A DNA stretch of 64,000 nucleotides from Lysobacterales bacterium. GTDB lineage: Bacteria; Pseudomonadota; Gammaproteobacteria; Xanthomonadales; SZUA-5. Below, piece by piece: positions 10,301 to 18,974 of the stretch. A model generated the notes under the pieces. That model was not told the origin of the DNA. It saw only the letters and a program-made list of their open reading frames with translations, and searched no databases. The stretch covers positions 1 through 64,000 of the forward strand of contig JALHMG010000016.1 of assembly GCA_022844135.1 (NCBI GenBank), read 5' to 3'. Within the stretch, counting starts at the first letter, position 1; each line of letters starts with the position of its first letter. A program made the position numbers and the translations under genes.

Positions 10301-12225
10301 ACGACCGAATGCGACGCCGATCGACGCGCATGTTCGAAAGCCGATTGATCGCGACCGATTCGCCGCAGATTGCCAACCCTGAGCCGATTGGCCACCAGCG
10401 CGCCTTGCGCGCTCTGGGTTGGGTAGTCGGGCAACTCGGTTCCGATCGGTCCGGTGCCTGGTTGCGACATCGCTTGCGCCGACGTTTCGCTTGGTTTCAG
10501 CAAGCCCAGAAGGCGCATGTCGGCGCCGCCTGTGCTCCACTCGAAATCGATCGCGAGTAAGTCCGAGCGTCGTTGATCGCTCCACGCCCGACGCGACATC
10601 TCGAAGTTGCTCACGTAAGGGTCCGGCAAGGTCGGCGCCCAGGCATTCACCGCGATCGACAACAGCAAATGCGCATGGTCGACATTGCCGCTGGCGCCAA
10701 GATCCCCGTGCAAAGCGAAAATGCGCGGCGTCTGAACCATCAAAGCCGCATTCTCAAGAACGACCAGTTGTGGCCGCTCTACCGGTGCAGACACATCCGG
10801 CAAGGGCAATAGCGTCACCGAGCGTTGATCCGGCACGCCAATCAGCGTGACCCAAACGGGCGCAGGTCGACATGCCAACGGCGTCCCAACCGCTGTTCGC
10901 GGTCGGTCGAGATCGGCCTTGGCGAGCGCCGAGAAAGAGACAAACGGCCGATCGTTGTCGACGATGCCGATGGCCAAAGCTGGCGCCGCGGGTAACGCGG
11001 CCTGAAGTTCGATGCGATGCAGTGCCTCCTCGCCGAGTCGCCACAGGGCGAAGCGCTGCGCATCATCCGCCCCGACGCGCTTGGCGGTCAGATCGATCAG
11101 CGCATACCCGCTGGCCCAGACCACCAGCTGCGCTTTGGTCAAGCGCACGCCGCTCTCGGGTCCGCCGGGCCAGGTCAGTCCTAGCGTTTGCGCGAGACCG
11201 AGGACCCATGCCACCTGACCCGCCGCCGCCGGCAACTGCAGTGGATCGGAGGGTGTGGTGAGCGCAATGGCCAGCGCCGCCGCGGCGATGGTCGACGTTC
11301 CGCTGAGCACGAAAGCCTCAGTCGACAGCGGATCGGAATTCAAGGTATCTGGCGCAACGTCGAACTGGATCGCCAGCATTCCGGACTGGACCGCCATAGT
11401 GCCGGCGTGCCGAAATTCGAATGCCTGGTCGTGGATTTGCGCGCGGCCATCCGCGGCGGCGACGCTGACGCTGCCATCGTTTGCGAATTCGAATTCGATG
11501 TAAGACGGCGCGCTTACGCTGATTCGCGGATCGGCATCGACCAGCGGTGCCGGATCGAGCCTGAGCCTGGTGGCCGTCCCGACCGAGACCGTGACCACAT
11601 CGCCCTGCCTTTGCGTCGCTTTGGCGAACTTGAGATCGCCCGCCTCGATCCGGAATCCCACATACGCGCCAGGTGGAGCGTTGGCCACAAGACTGCTGGC
11701 CAATACCCAGACGGACGACGCCGGCAATTCGATCTTGCGGTTGCTGACGACACGCCCAGCGCTCAGCAGCATCCATGGCAAGGCCAGGTCGCTGCGCCGG
11801 ATCTGCAGGCGAACCGCCGGTATCAGCACCTCGATCGGCACCAGCCTGCCGATGGCGTCGGCCAACGATCCCAGTTCGACGCCGGGTTTAACGTTGCGCA
11901 GCCGTTGCGTTGCGCCGCCGATGGCGAACGGCAGCTGGGCGGCAAGGTCGCGGTGCTGGATCAACGGTTCTTGTCCAGCGTCGAGTCCCAGCGCCCGCCG
12001 CACGTCCAGCGGCACATCGCTCTCGGTTTGTGCCGATGCGTCGCGACTGGCGCCGAGGGGCTGGAGCAGAGCATCGAAATCGCCCAAGCCGTAGAGTGCG
12101 CCGCGACCCGCCGAGCGCTCCATTAGCGGCAGGACGATATCGCTATCGGCAGTTGCGCCAGGGCGATCGTGCAGCAGCCATCGGCCTGGAGAGTGCGAGT
12201 TCGGCAGCTTGGTAGGCTTATTCAT
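7390..12225 (-). CDS. Giant uncharacterised protein A (1611 aa)
   Basis: I do not recognise this protein. The start ATG at 12225 is preceded by GAGGGA. There is no evident signal peptide. Most of the chain is low in Cys and looks beta-rich, with many short hydrophobic strands and Pro/Asp turns. The last ~160 residues differ: a Gly-rich block (GGGGFDSGSLSAKAGYE) leads into alternating, strand-like sequence (VVFGWGVELGGKLIIGG, GVAFGKELGPFKAKVTTG, GVGIGGF-like repeats) that could be a glycine-rich beta structure. Codon use and GC match the neighbours. It is the first gene of a two-gene unit with the 1214-residue protein. A structural or cell-surface role is possible but not shown. Confidence 0.87.
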   Translation of the reverse strand: MNKPTKLPNSHSPGRWLLHDRPGATADSDIVLPLMERSAGRGALYGLGDFDALLQPLGASRDASAQTESDVPLDVRRALGLDAGQEPLIQHRDLAAQLPFAIGGATQRLRNVKPGVELGSLADAIGRLVPIEVLIPAVRLQIRRSDLALPWMLLSAGRVVSNRKIELPASSVWVLASSLVANAPPGAYVGFRIEAGDLKFAKATQRQGDVVTVSVGTATRLRLDPAPLVDADPRISVSAPSYIEFEFANDGSVSVAAADGRAQIHDQAFEFRHAGTMAVQSGMLAIQFDVAPDTLNSDPLSTEAFVLSGTSTIAAAALAIALTTPSDPLQLPAAAGQVAWVLGLAQTLGLTWPGGPESGVRLTKAQLVVWASGYALIDLTAKRVGADDAQRFALWRLGEEALHRIELQAALPAAPALAIGIVDNDRPFVSFSALAKADLDRPRTAVGTPLACRPAPVWVTLIGVPDQRSVTLLPLPDVSAPVERPQLVVLENAALMVQTPRIFALHGDLGASGNVDHAHLLLSIAVNAWAPTLPDPYVSNFEMSRRAWSDQRRSDLLAIDFEWSTGGADMRLLGLLKPSETSAQAMSQPGTGPIGTELPDYPTQSAQGALVANRLRVGNLRRIGRDQSAFEHARRSASHSVVAPPRDGPPMRLRGLALLDVSTARHQMGVTIADDDSGARGFEDPFGGVGVPSMHPLMVVHGMRIGTWLPLMRAFALPQIQWEPVRTLEKDQDPITLGIFPTPLASADDGGPAVLVTPHMKLAASIPDLVVDGLIDAHQLGSDVAIATTLPFGMRAVMVLRGDSSPQRPADQMQRNEPDFKPQGGRPLRGALQLSLLAQGGKKTGKEDPSFLGATWQTKNGVDLVSGAPLGISVLGSTLGPAGSVENLFNNELAPGGSNPRVPLTRYELCGYGASTFSDWGNPNGSYGVVTKAQFQVMVGRTALEVIKVSSVVYPWGIRVTRSITIERKGGGGVIRKDSGWQALGPGLFDFTADGIPNQPYEIHPGLIRGIENVRRIRPLAQDALVLPDGGEVLPMAFDAEVLIDQKPDVCRAATVGMLGFLHIKGPPLPPTSSGPITAADLAALIAFQGPIGGAVDAEFLVGGSPFRARALRVEIDRASGPAPRFVGAVRAVPQFGAATSWSVVRSPGPAASDPGAETVAVLQGTPIVREGKALPGDGKTIHAPLSGPYRFADAADLFVPNQPQSDYGFMQSDTTHRFLYRRPSIFPNEQRVRAGLPPLLADFFAATTSKGLFPPAANTIALNNKPYELAIQSGTGRLRLVPDVDWLAPRPELVLAEGPSDGMRVVYDDARLRFQLHENAWTIDFPDIVLWSDFSFMKSASGSRQSLVGGSGKRAQLDRIENVLHPDLEDIFSILPMMNNRGVHGPIDLGATNLKIAWKIAAVLETKIEDPLGYAAIRLFAAIELAGENDTSSAPVDPSTEPGDLQLAGGGGFDSGSLSAKAGYEARFSIPIEPYPVAVVFGWGVELGGKLIIGGPDAGKTKGLAEISIYVGVAFGKELGPFKAKVTTGAGFLLQQEGSAVGIGGFIFLEIKASIEIAKIKVTGEFAVLCVTDNGEKYQKWSGEVAINVEVCWILSIKFSANVSDKKKLT

Positions 12226-12407
12226 AATGTCCCTCGACAGGAGCAGTTCGGCGTTCGCGCGTCAGCGCTGCAGGCGGCAGGCAATTCACTGCGGGCCTCG
12301 CAACCGGTCACGGGTAACGGCGACCCCGGGGGACTCGAAATTTACGGTTGTAAGAATTTGCGAGATTTGAGCGCGCGAGCCGACTGGGCGGCCAGCGTCT
12401 AGCACGA
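12226..12407. other. Leader region of the giant-protein operon
   Basis: No gene is seen here. The minus-strand GAGGGA ribosome binding site for the 1611-residue protein lies just inside the left edge. A short AT-rich stretch near 12340-12365 is the only plausible promoter area. The hairpin array lies immediately beyond. Confidence 0.4.
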
Positions 12408-12558
12408 TGTTGAGAAACGCACTTCCTGTGCGTTTCTCAAGTCGCGAGTCCGGCGCATGTCCGGACTCGCTCTCCATTGATCAAACACTTACGTGCTTGA
12501 TCAATGTGCGAACCATCCATGGTTCGCGCTAGCAGACTGTTTCTCAACAGCCTGCTAG
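12408..12558. ncRNA. Five consecutive hairpins; candidate structured RNA or ssDNA element
   Basis: Five stem-loops follow one another with gaps of only 1-4 bases. H1 is 12410-12422/12428-12440 (13 bp perfect, loop TTCCT). H2 is 12444-12453/12461-12470 (10 bp perfect). H3 is 12475-12488/12493-12506 (14 bp, one mismatch, loop TTAC). H4 is 12508-12516/12519-12527 (9 bp, tight loop). H5 is 12529-12541/12546-12558 (13 bp, one mismatch, loop TCTC). In addition TGTTGAGAAAC at 12408-12418 is the exact complement of GTTTCTCAACA at 12539-12549, so the two ends can pair with each other in an alternative fold. H5 contains the stop codon of the epimerase gene. It could be a terminator cluster, a leader of the giant-protein operon, or a mobile structured repeat. 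Confidence 0.7.
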
Positions 12559-13475
12559 GCCACTGCCACCGACCGGATGGCGCGCCCGATGCCCTCGCCG
12601 AGGGTCACGCGCGGCTGATAGCCGAGAACTGCCTTGGCGTGACTCAGATCAGCCACGAAGCGTTCGATCTCGCCGGTCTGCATCGGCGCTTCGATGATTT
12701 CCACGTCGCGCTCAACGCACTGCAGGATGGTGTCGGCGAGTGCCCGCAGGGTGCAGGGATTACCGCTGCTGATGTGAACGGTGTCGAGCGCGATGCGCCC
12801 GGCGACGAGTCGCTCGCAGCCGGTTAACAGGGCTCCGATGGCATCGTCGATGTAGGTGGGGTCGAGCACTTTCTGCGCTGCGTAAAGTGTCAGCGGCTGG
12901 CCGCTGCGTGCGCGCTCGATGAAGAGCGGGATGACTCGCTCCAGGCGATCCAGATCGGTATCGAAACGTCCATACACATTGCTCAGGCGCACGATCAATC
13001 CGCGCATCTCGTAGCAGCGGTGATAGGCGTGCAGCATCGCCTCGCTGGCAAGCTTGCTCGCGGCGTAGGGGCTGGCGCTTTGGTGCTGCACATCGGTTTC
13101 GCGTGTGACCGCGCGCCAGGTGTTGCCGTAGACCTCACGGCTGCTTGCCAGCAACACGACTGCAGCGCAGGCGCGCGTCATTTCCAACGCCGTCTGCGTG
13201 GCTGCGATGTTGTCGAGCGCGCGCATCGGGTCGAGGACCAGTGCATGGACTTTCGGATGCGCCGCCAGATGGACGACCACCTCGGGCGCAAAGTCCTGGG
13301 CGAGCGCGATGGCGCGGTCGCGCTGGGTCGTCATATCGATCGCCATTGTTTCGATGGCATCGGTCCAGACGTTGGGCCTACGATCGAGGCCGAGGACGCG
13401 ATGGCCGGCACGCTGCGCGGCCAGCGCCAGGTTGGCGCCGACCATGCCGCTGGAACCGGTGATCAAGAGCTTCAT
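12555..13475 (-). CDS. NAD-dependent nucleotide-sugar epimerase/dehydratase (extended SDR)
   Basis: This is a probable GalE/RfbB-type enzyme that modifies a nucleotide sugar. The 306-residue protein has the NAD-binding GSSGMVG at 7-13, the LAAHPKVH segment after beta-4, and Tyr137/Lys141 of the YxxxK site in SASPYAASK, with an upstream SSREVYG serine motif. The open frame continues 333 bases further upstream, but the ATG at 13475 overlaps the stop of the glycosyltransferase gene as ATGA and begins the fold directly. It is the last gene of the eight-gene biosynthetic operon and probably supplies a sugar for one of the two glycosyltransferases. Its exact substrate cannot be read from the sequence. 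Confidence 0.88.
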   Translation of the reverse strand: MKLLITGSSGMVGANLALAAQRAGHRVLGLDRRPNVWTDAIETMAIDMTTQRDRAIALAQDFAPEVVVHLAAHPKVHALVLDPMRALDNIAATQTALEMTRACAAVVLLASSREVYGNTWRAVTRETDVQHQSASPYAASKLASEAMLHAYHRCYEMRGLIVRLSNVYGRFDTDLDRLERVIPLFIERARSGQPLTLYAAQKVLDPTYIDDAIGALLTGCERLVAGRIALDTVHISSGNPCTLRALADTILQCVERDVEIIEAPMQTGEIERFVADLSHAKAVLGYQPRVTLGEGIGRAIRSVAVA

Positions 13476-14245
13476 GCGACGGCGCCCATGTAGTGCGTAT
13501 CGAAGAGCCAGCGTTCGGCACGAAAATCGCTCTCGCCGCGCAACACCGCCAGCGCGCGTTCGCGTTCGGCCGCGAATACCTGCGGGTGATTGAGGATGAT
13601 TTGCGCATACAGCGCCTCGTAGCGCTCGCGCACAGCGTGCACCTGCGATCCCGCGCGGCGCCGATGGCGAAACGGATAACCCGCCAGGTGCTGCGCACGC
13701 GCGCCCGAAGCGGCGGCGCCGATCCAGAAGTCCCAATCGTCGAAACCGCTGACGTTGCTGCGATAGCCGCCGAGTTGTTGCCACAAGCTGCGCTTGTATA
13801 GCGCGCAATAGCTGTGCTGATTGAAGCGCTTCAGGCGTTGCAATTCGAAGGGGCCGGCGCGACAGAGGCGATCGAAGTCGCCGAACTCCAGGCGGTCGGG
13901 AAAAACGATATCGGCATCGTTGGCTTGCGCTGCGGCGAGCGCGGCGCGCAAGAATCCTGGCGCCAGCAGATCGTCGGCATCGAGCGGCACGATGAATTCG
14001 CCGCGCGCCAGCGCGATGCCGGCGTTGCGGGCCGCGGCGACACCGGCGTTGACCTGACGGGCGAATTGCGTCGGCAATGGCGTGATCGCGATCAGCTGTT
14101 CGATCAGCGCAACGCTGTCATCGGCGCTGCCATCGTCGATCAGCACCAACTCGCAGCCGGGCAGGTTTTGTCCGGTCACGCTGGCAACCGCTTCGCTCAG
14201 CCAAGCCCTTGAGTTGAAACATGGAATCACCACCGAGACGCGCAT
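13472..14245 (-). CDS. Family 2 glycosyltransferase
   Basis: This is a GT-A fold enzyme that transfers a sugar from a nucleotide donor. The 257-residue protein starts MRVSVVIPCFNS, and has the LIDDGSADDS segment, the DADD metal-binding motif at 89-92 and an acidic SGFDDWDFW region near the catalytic base position. A much longer frame is open upstream but has no GT character. The start at 14245 shares one base with the stop of the radical SAM gene (TGATG). It lacks membrane segments, so it is probably cytosolic and could decorate the NRPS product or an intermediate. Confidence 0.9.
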   Translation of the reverse strand: MRVSVVIPCFNSRAWLSEAVASVTGQNLPGCELVLIDDGSADDSVALIEQLIAITPLPTQFARQVNAGVAAARNAGIALARGEFIVPLDADDLLAPGFLRAALAAAQANDADIVFPDRLEFGDFDRLCRAGPFELQRLKRFNQHSYCALYKRSLWQQLGGYRSNVSGFDDWDFWIGAAASGARAQHLAGYPFRHRRRAGSQVHAVRERYEALYAQIILNHPQVFAAERERALAVLRGESDFRAERWLFDTHYMGAVA

Positions 14246-15366
14246 CACTGACCTCGCGTGTACAGCAGATTGCACTTGGCGCACACCGGCATGAGGCCGC
14301 AGCGCTGCACGGTATCGCGAAGGTGCTTGAAACTGGCGCCGTGCCAGACATCGGTCAGCGTCTGTCGTTGCAGACTGCCCATCGTGAACTCGGGGAAAAA
14401 CTTGCACGACACGACGCTGCCGTCCGGGAACACGTCCATCCGGGTATGAATCGCGCCGCAGGCACGCTTGCCTTGCGCCGCTTGCGTGCTGCCGGACAGA
14501 AACGTAGCCAGATCGTGATCGGACAGGTCCGGGTTGTAGCGCACCTTCAGCGGCCCCCGGCGCGCATCGATTTGCCGCAGCGCGGCCCGCAATTGCGGCG
14601 TATCGGACAGCGCAAAACGATAGCCGTGCCAACTCGGTGCGCTGCCGCAGCGCAGGTGCGGGTGCCTGAGCGCAACGTAGCGATCCATTTCATCCGCAGC
14701 GGCGGGCGACAGGAACCAGGGAAAGCTCAAATATAGTGCGCCGACGCCGTGCTCCTCGATGCGCTCGACAAACGCCGGCAGATGTTCGACCAGCGCGTCG
14801 CTCAGCACCGCGTTGACGCTGATCTCGCCGAGGTAGCGCTGGCTATCGAGCAGTGCGCGCAGCCCGGCCATCGTGCGCGCGTAGGCGCCGCGGCCGCGCA
14901 GGGCATCGTGCATTGCCTCGAATCCGTCGAGCGATACCGATACCTCGAGGCGCTCGCCGAGGGCGAGCAGGCTGTCCAATCGGCGCTCGATCAGCGTGCC
15001 GTTGGTGCAAATCGACACATAGCGCTGGTGCGTGGCGAGGCGCTCGCAAAGCTCGGCAAAGCGGCGGTACAGCAGCGGCTCGCCGCCCCACAAAAACACA
15101 TTCGAATGCACGGGCGCCGTCGCATCGAGCACGCGTTCGATGACGCCAAGGTCGAGCTCATTGCGTTGCTCGATCGCGCTCAGTTGCTGATGGTGCCCGC
15201 CCTCGCCCCATTGATAGCAGTGCGTGCAGCGTAAATCGCAACGCGCGGTCAGCTTGAACGCAATTTCTTGCGGCAACGGCGCGGTTTCGAGCCGGCGCGC
15301 GTGCGCCAGTCCCGGCGCGATGCGCTTGAGTTTCTCCAGCGCCGTGGCATCCACGCCTGGGCTCAT
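14245..15366 (-). CDS. Radical SAM/SPASM protein (second copy in locus)
   Basis: This 373-residue protein carries the iron-sulfur motif CDLRCTHC (Cys43, Cys47, Cys50), a GGEPLLYRRF motif typical of the radical SAM core, and a C-terminal SPASM-like region. The latter has Cys in KRACGA, SCKFFPEFTMG and MPVCAKCN, which can hold auxiliary clusters. SPASM enzymes usually modify peptides, but some act on other scaffolds. The start at 15366 is chosen because its ATG overlaps the NRPS stop (ATGA); an ATG three codons upstream is also possible. It shares a CYxWGExG signature after the cluster motif with the other radical SAM protein of this locus, so the two are related. Substrate unknown. Confidence 0.9.
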   Translation of the reverse strand: MSPGVDATALEKLKRIAPGLAHARRLETAPLPQEIAFKLTARCDLRCTHCYQWGEGGHHQQLSAIEQRNELDLGVIERVLDATAPVHSNVFLWGGEPLLYRRFAELCERLATHQRYVSICTNGTLIERRLDSLLALGERLEVSVSLDGFEAMHDALRGRGAYARTMAGLRALLDSQRYLGEISVNAVLSDALVEHLPAFVERIEEHGVGALYLSFPWFLSPAAADEMDRYVALRHPHLRCGSAPSWHGYRFALSDTPQLRAALRQIDARRGPLKVRYNPDLSDHDLATFLSGSTQAAQGKRACGAIHTRMDVFPDGSVVSCKFFPEFTMGSLQRQTLTDVWHGASFKHLRDTVQRCGLMPVCAKCNLLYTRGQ

Positions 15367-18300
15367 CGTTGCCATCGCATCTCCCACCAGGCCAACACGG
15401 CCGCTCGTGTCTGCGCAGCAAATCTACGCAGATAACTGCTGTGATCGCCAGGCACCGGCCATTGGCGAACCTCCGCCAGCGGCTGCCACGCCGCGGCGAT
15501 CCGATGCCGCCGCGAATGTCGCGGTGCGATCAGGGCCAGCGCTGGCCCGGGCGCGCTGCGGTGCGCAACCGCTTGCGCCGCGACCTCAGCGCCGCGCGCA
15601 TCGCTGGCGCTGCGCGGCGCACCGACAGCTGCGATCTGTGCCCGCCACGCCTGGGCAACGCGCCACAAGGTGCCCAGCACATCCTTGCGGTAGGCCGATC
15701 GCAACAGCGATCGATTGCAATGCGCGATGAGCACTCGCGCCAGATCCTGGATCGCCAGGCGCCGAAGACGCCAGGCTTCGCGGCGCAGCTGCCGGGGCCG
15801 GACGCGCTCGGTGTAGTGCGCCACGCCAGCATCGGTCATCGGCCAGGTGTCGAGCAACAGCAAGTCCACCGGGCGCGGCCCGAGCACACGCGCCGCTTCT
15901 TGCGCCAGGACGCCGCCGATACACTCGCCGACGATGCGTAGCGGTCCCGTGGGCGAGCGCTGCTCCAACCGCTGCGCCAGCAGGCGCGCGCGCTCCGCGA
16001 GCGTGTCGGCATCCAGCGATACGATGCGCACACCGATCAACCGTATCGGCAGCGCGCCGAACGCAGCACGATACAGCGCCAGTTCGGCGTCGCCGCCGTG
16101 GCCGCCCGGAATGAGGTAGGCCGCTGGCCCGTCAGTCACGCCGGTCAAATCGACGAACAGTTCGTCGCCGCGAGGCGCGGCTGCGGTCAGGCAACGCGCC
16201 AATGCCCGAGCATTGGGCGCAGCGTTGAACTCGGCAATCTCGATCCGCCGCTGGAAACGTTGCATCAATTCCGAGAGCACCCGCAGCGCCAGCAAGGAAT
16301 GGCCGCCGCGCTCGTAAAAATCGTCGTCGGCGGCCATCGCCACCGGCGCCAGCGCCTGCTGCAGCACCGCCAGCACATCCGCTTCCATCGGCGACAACGG
16401 TGCAGCCATCGCAACCGGTTCGACCTGCTCGCGGTGCGCGCGCTTGCCGGAGGGCAGCATCGCTTTGGCGCGAACGCGATAGTCGCTGGGCAGCATCGTC
16501 GCCGGCCAGCGTGCTGCCATGCGTTGGCGCACCGCCCTCAGATCGGCGCCATCCTGCAGCTCAACCTCCGCCACCAGACGCACGTCGGGTACCCGCATCA
16601 GTTCCACGCGCGCCGCGCGCACATCGGCATCGGCACGCAACGCGGCTTCGACATGATCCAAGTGCACACGAAAGCCGCGCCATTTGACCTGCCGATCGAT
16701 GCGTCCGGCGAAATGCAGCTCGTCGTTCTCCAGCCACAGGCGATCGCCACTGCGATACAACGCGCCGTGTTCAGCGTCCTGGCGCACGCGCGGCTCATCG
16801 CCGTCGGTCAGCATCACACCGTCGCCGCCGAGCCAGGCCTCGCCGACGATGCCGGGCGGTAACAGCCGCCCGCAGCGATCCAGCAGCAGCACGCTGCGCC
16901 CTGGCAGCGGCGCGCCAAGCGGGACCGGGCCATCGATGCGTGACAGCGGGCAGGCGGTGGTAAACGTCGTGTTTTCCGTGGGACCGTAAACATTCACCAG
17001 GCGCACCGCCGGCAACGCAGCCAGAAAACGCGCCGCGTGCGTGGGCGACATCACTTCGCCGCCGGAGAGCACCAGGCGCATGCCGCGAAGCGCCCGAAGA
17101 TGAAAATCGACCAGCAGCTCGAACCAGCCGCTGCCCAGAAAAGCCACACTGATTCGCTGCGCTTCGATCCAGTTCGCCAAAGTCGCGGCCGACAGTCGCT
17201 GCGCTGGCGCGATCAACGTGGCGCCGTTGAGCAGGCTGGCCCAGATCTCGAAGGTCGACGCGTCGAAACCCAGCGGCGCAATCATCGCCACGCGATCGTC
17301 GCTACGTACGGCGGTGACACCCTCCATCAGCGCCAGTTGCACGATCGAGCGTTCGCCGATGCGGGCCGGTTTGGGCGCACCAGTGCTGCCGGAGGTGTAC
17401 ATCCGATAGCCGCCGCGACGATCGCACCGTGCCTGAGGGTGTTGCGATTCGATGACCCAGTCGCCGCTCGCTTGCGAGAGCGTCGCGGCGACGTCGCCCC
17501 AGGACTCGACCAGGCGCCGCGGATGCTGTGCATCGCACGGCACGTAAATCATGCCCAGCCGCGCCAGCGCGACGATGGCAATGACATACGCGGGCTGCGC
17601 TTCGATATCGACCAACACTGCCTGCCCCGGTCGAATGCCTGCCTCGGTGAGGCGCCGCATCAACGCGCCGGAAACTTCATCGAGGTCGCGATAGCTCAAG
17701 CTGCGATCGCCGCAGACCAGCGCAGGCTCGCTGCCGCGCTCGGCAACGATGGCCTGAAAGCGCACTGCGAGTGCGGGAATCGACGCCGGGTGTGGGGTCG
17801 CGAGCGCGCGGCCAGCCCAGTCGACGTCGCGCGGCTCACGCCCCGCCAGCAGTTGCGTGAGCAGTTGCTGCCAGGCGCGCAGCAAGCTTGCGGCCGTGGT
17901 GTCGGAGATGGTGTCGCGCGCCGTGTCCCAGCGCACGTCCAGGGCTGCGCCTCGCACCTGCAGCGTGATCAGATGGTCGACGGCGGCGGTCGGCGCCGGC
18001 AGCGCTTCGGCGCCGATGAGCTCTGGCCACGGCGCAGCGGTCGGCGCGTTCTGGAATGCGATGGTGGCACTGGCAGGCGAGGCATCGTCGCCGCGCTCGC
18101 GCAATGCGGCCGCCAGCCGGGCACTGGCTGCGGCGACGAGATCGGCAAATGAAGCGCTATCGTCGATCGCCAGTTCGACGCCCACCCGGCGCGACAGCGG
18201 GCCCACCATCTGCGCCGCGCGACCGCGATTCGAGTCCGCAATATGGAAACGCACGCAAAGCGCATCGCCGAGCCGCGAAAACAACAACGCTAGAGATACG

Positions 18301-18974
18301 AGCAACCACTCGAAGCTGCTGACGCCGAGCTTGCGCGCCGCCGCTTCGATCTGCGCTGCATCGCCCAACGCGTCGCGCAGCCGGCGCAGCGGTCGCGGTC
18401 CCACCTGTCGCGTACGAGTAGCAAAATCGACCGGACTCGGCGCGGCGGCCGGCGCCGCAGCGCGCTCGAGAGCCACCGCCCAGCGCGGCGCAGGCGGCAG
18501 CAACGCACCGCGATACAAGCGCGCCAACTCCTCGACAAACACCTGATACGACCAGCCGTCGAAAATCAGATGGTGCCAGCACAGCCACACGACCAGCGGG
18601 TCGCCCGCCACGATCGCAGCGCGCATCAGCGGCGCAGACGCGATATCGAACGGCGCAAAACAAAACGCCTCGCGCTCGGCGAGCGACGCGCAACGTTCGA
18701 CGCGCAGATTCGCCCGCGGCGCAATCCGCATCTGTCCGCCGCGGAAGTCCATGCGCAGCGCGTCGTGGCGCTCGACCATTGTGTGCAGCGCCGCTTCCAG
18801 GCGCGACACATCGAGCCTGGCAAATCGCAACTCGACTGCCAGCAAATGGGCCGCATCCGGCGCGGGCGCTGCGAGCAAGTGGCTTTGCGTTGCGCTCAAT
18901 TGCGGCGCGGTCGCGACCGGCGCCGCCGCCAGGCGAGCTTTGACCACATCGAACATGGCCGGTGAAATGCTCAT
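15363..18974 (-). CDS. Single-module NRPS, C-A-T-TE, with Cys nucleophile in the TE
   Basis: The 1203-residue synthetase starts with a condensation domain (about 15-430) that has HHLIFDG at 134-140. An adenylation domain follows (about 440-845; YTSGSTGAPKP, NVYGPTENT, A10-like SGKRAHRE). A carrier domain has GGHSLL (phosphopantetheine Ser893), and a thioesterase runs from about 940 to the end. A by-eye specificity code is D-A-F-F-L-G-V-T-F-K, close to codes for branched aliphatic residues such as Ile/Val, but this alignment is unverified. In the TE the nucleophile motif reads GECIGG, putting Cys1018 where Ser is usual; His1178 in GDHSS is the likely partner. An N-terminal C domain implies an acyl donor from upstream, plausibly the free-standing carrier protein loaded by the ligase. 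Start chosen by ATGA overlap with the preceding gene. Confidence 0.93.
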   Translation of the reverse strand: MSISPAMFDVVKARLAAAPVATAPQLSATQSHLLAAPAPDAAHLLAVELRFARLDVSRLEAALHTMVERHDALRMDFRGGQMRIAPRANLRVERCASLAEREAFCFAPFDIASAPLMRAAIVAGDPLVVWLCWHHLIFDGWSYQVFVEELARLYRGALLPPAPRWAVALERAAAPAAAPSPVDFATRTRQVGPRPLRRLRDALGDAAQIEAAARKLGVSSFEWLLVSLALLFSRLGDALCVRFHIADSNRGRAAQMVGPLSRRVGVELAIDDSASFADLVAAASARLAAALRERGDDASPASATIAFQNAPTAAPWPELIGAEALPAPTAAVDHLITLQVRGAALDVRWDTARDTISDTTAASLLRAWQQLLTQLLAGREPRDVDWAGRALATPHPASIPALAVRFQAIVAERGSEPALVCGDRSLSYRDLDEVSGALMRRLTEAGIRPGQAVLVDIEAQPAYVIAIVALARLGMIYVPCDAQHPRRLVESWGDVAATLSQASGDWVIESQHPQARCDRRGGYRMYTSGSTGAPKPARIGERSIVQLALMEGVTAVRSDDRVAMIAPLGFDASTFEIWASLLNGATLIAPAQRLSAATLANWIEAQRISVAFLGSGWFELLVDFHLRALRGMRLVLSGGEVMSPTHAARFLAALPAVRLVNVYGPTENTTFTTACPLSRIDGPVPLGAPLPGRSVLLLDRCGRLLPPGIVGEAWLGGDGVMLTDGDEPRVRQDAEHGALYRSGDRLWLENDELHFAGRIDRQVKWRGFRVHLDHVEAALRADADVRAARVELMRVPDVRLVAEVELQDGADLRAVRQRMAARWPATMLPSDYRVRAKAMLPSGKRAHREQVEPVAMAAPLSPMEADVLAVLQQALAPVAMAADDDFYERGGHSLLALRVLSELMQRFQRRIEIAEFNAAPNARALARCLTAAAPRGDELFVDLTGVTDGPAAYLIPGGHGGDAELALYRAAFGALPIRLIGVRIVSLDADTLAERARLLAQRLEQRSPTGPLRIVGECIGGVLAQEAARVLGPRPVDLLLLDTWPMTDAGVAHYTERVRPRQLRREAWRLRRLAIQDLARVLIAHCNRSLLRSAYRKDVLGTLWRVAQAWRAQIAAVGAPRSASDARGAEVAAQAVAHRSAPGPALALIAPRHSRRHRIAAAWQPLAEVRQWPVPGDHSSYLRRFAAQTRAAVLAWWEMRWQR

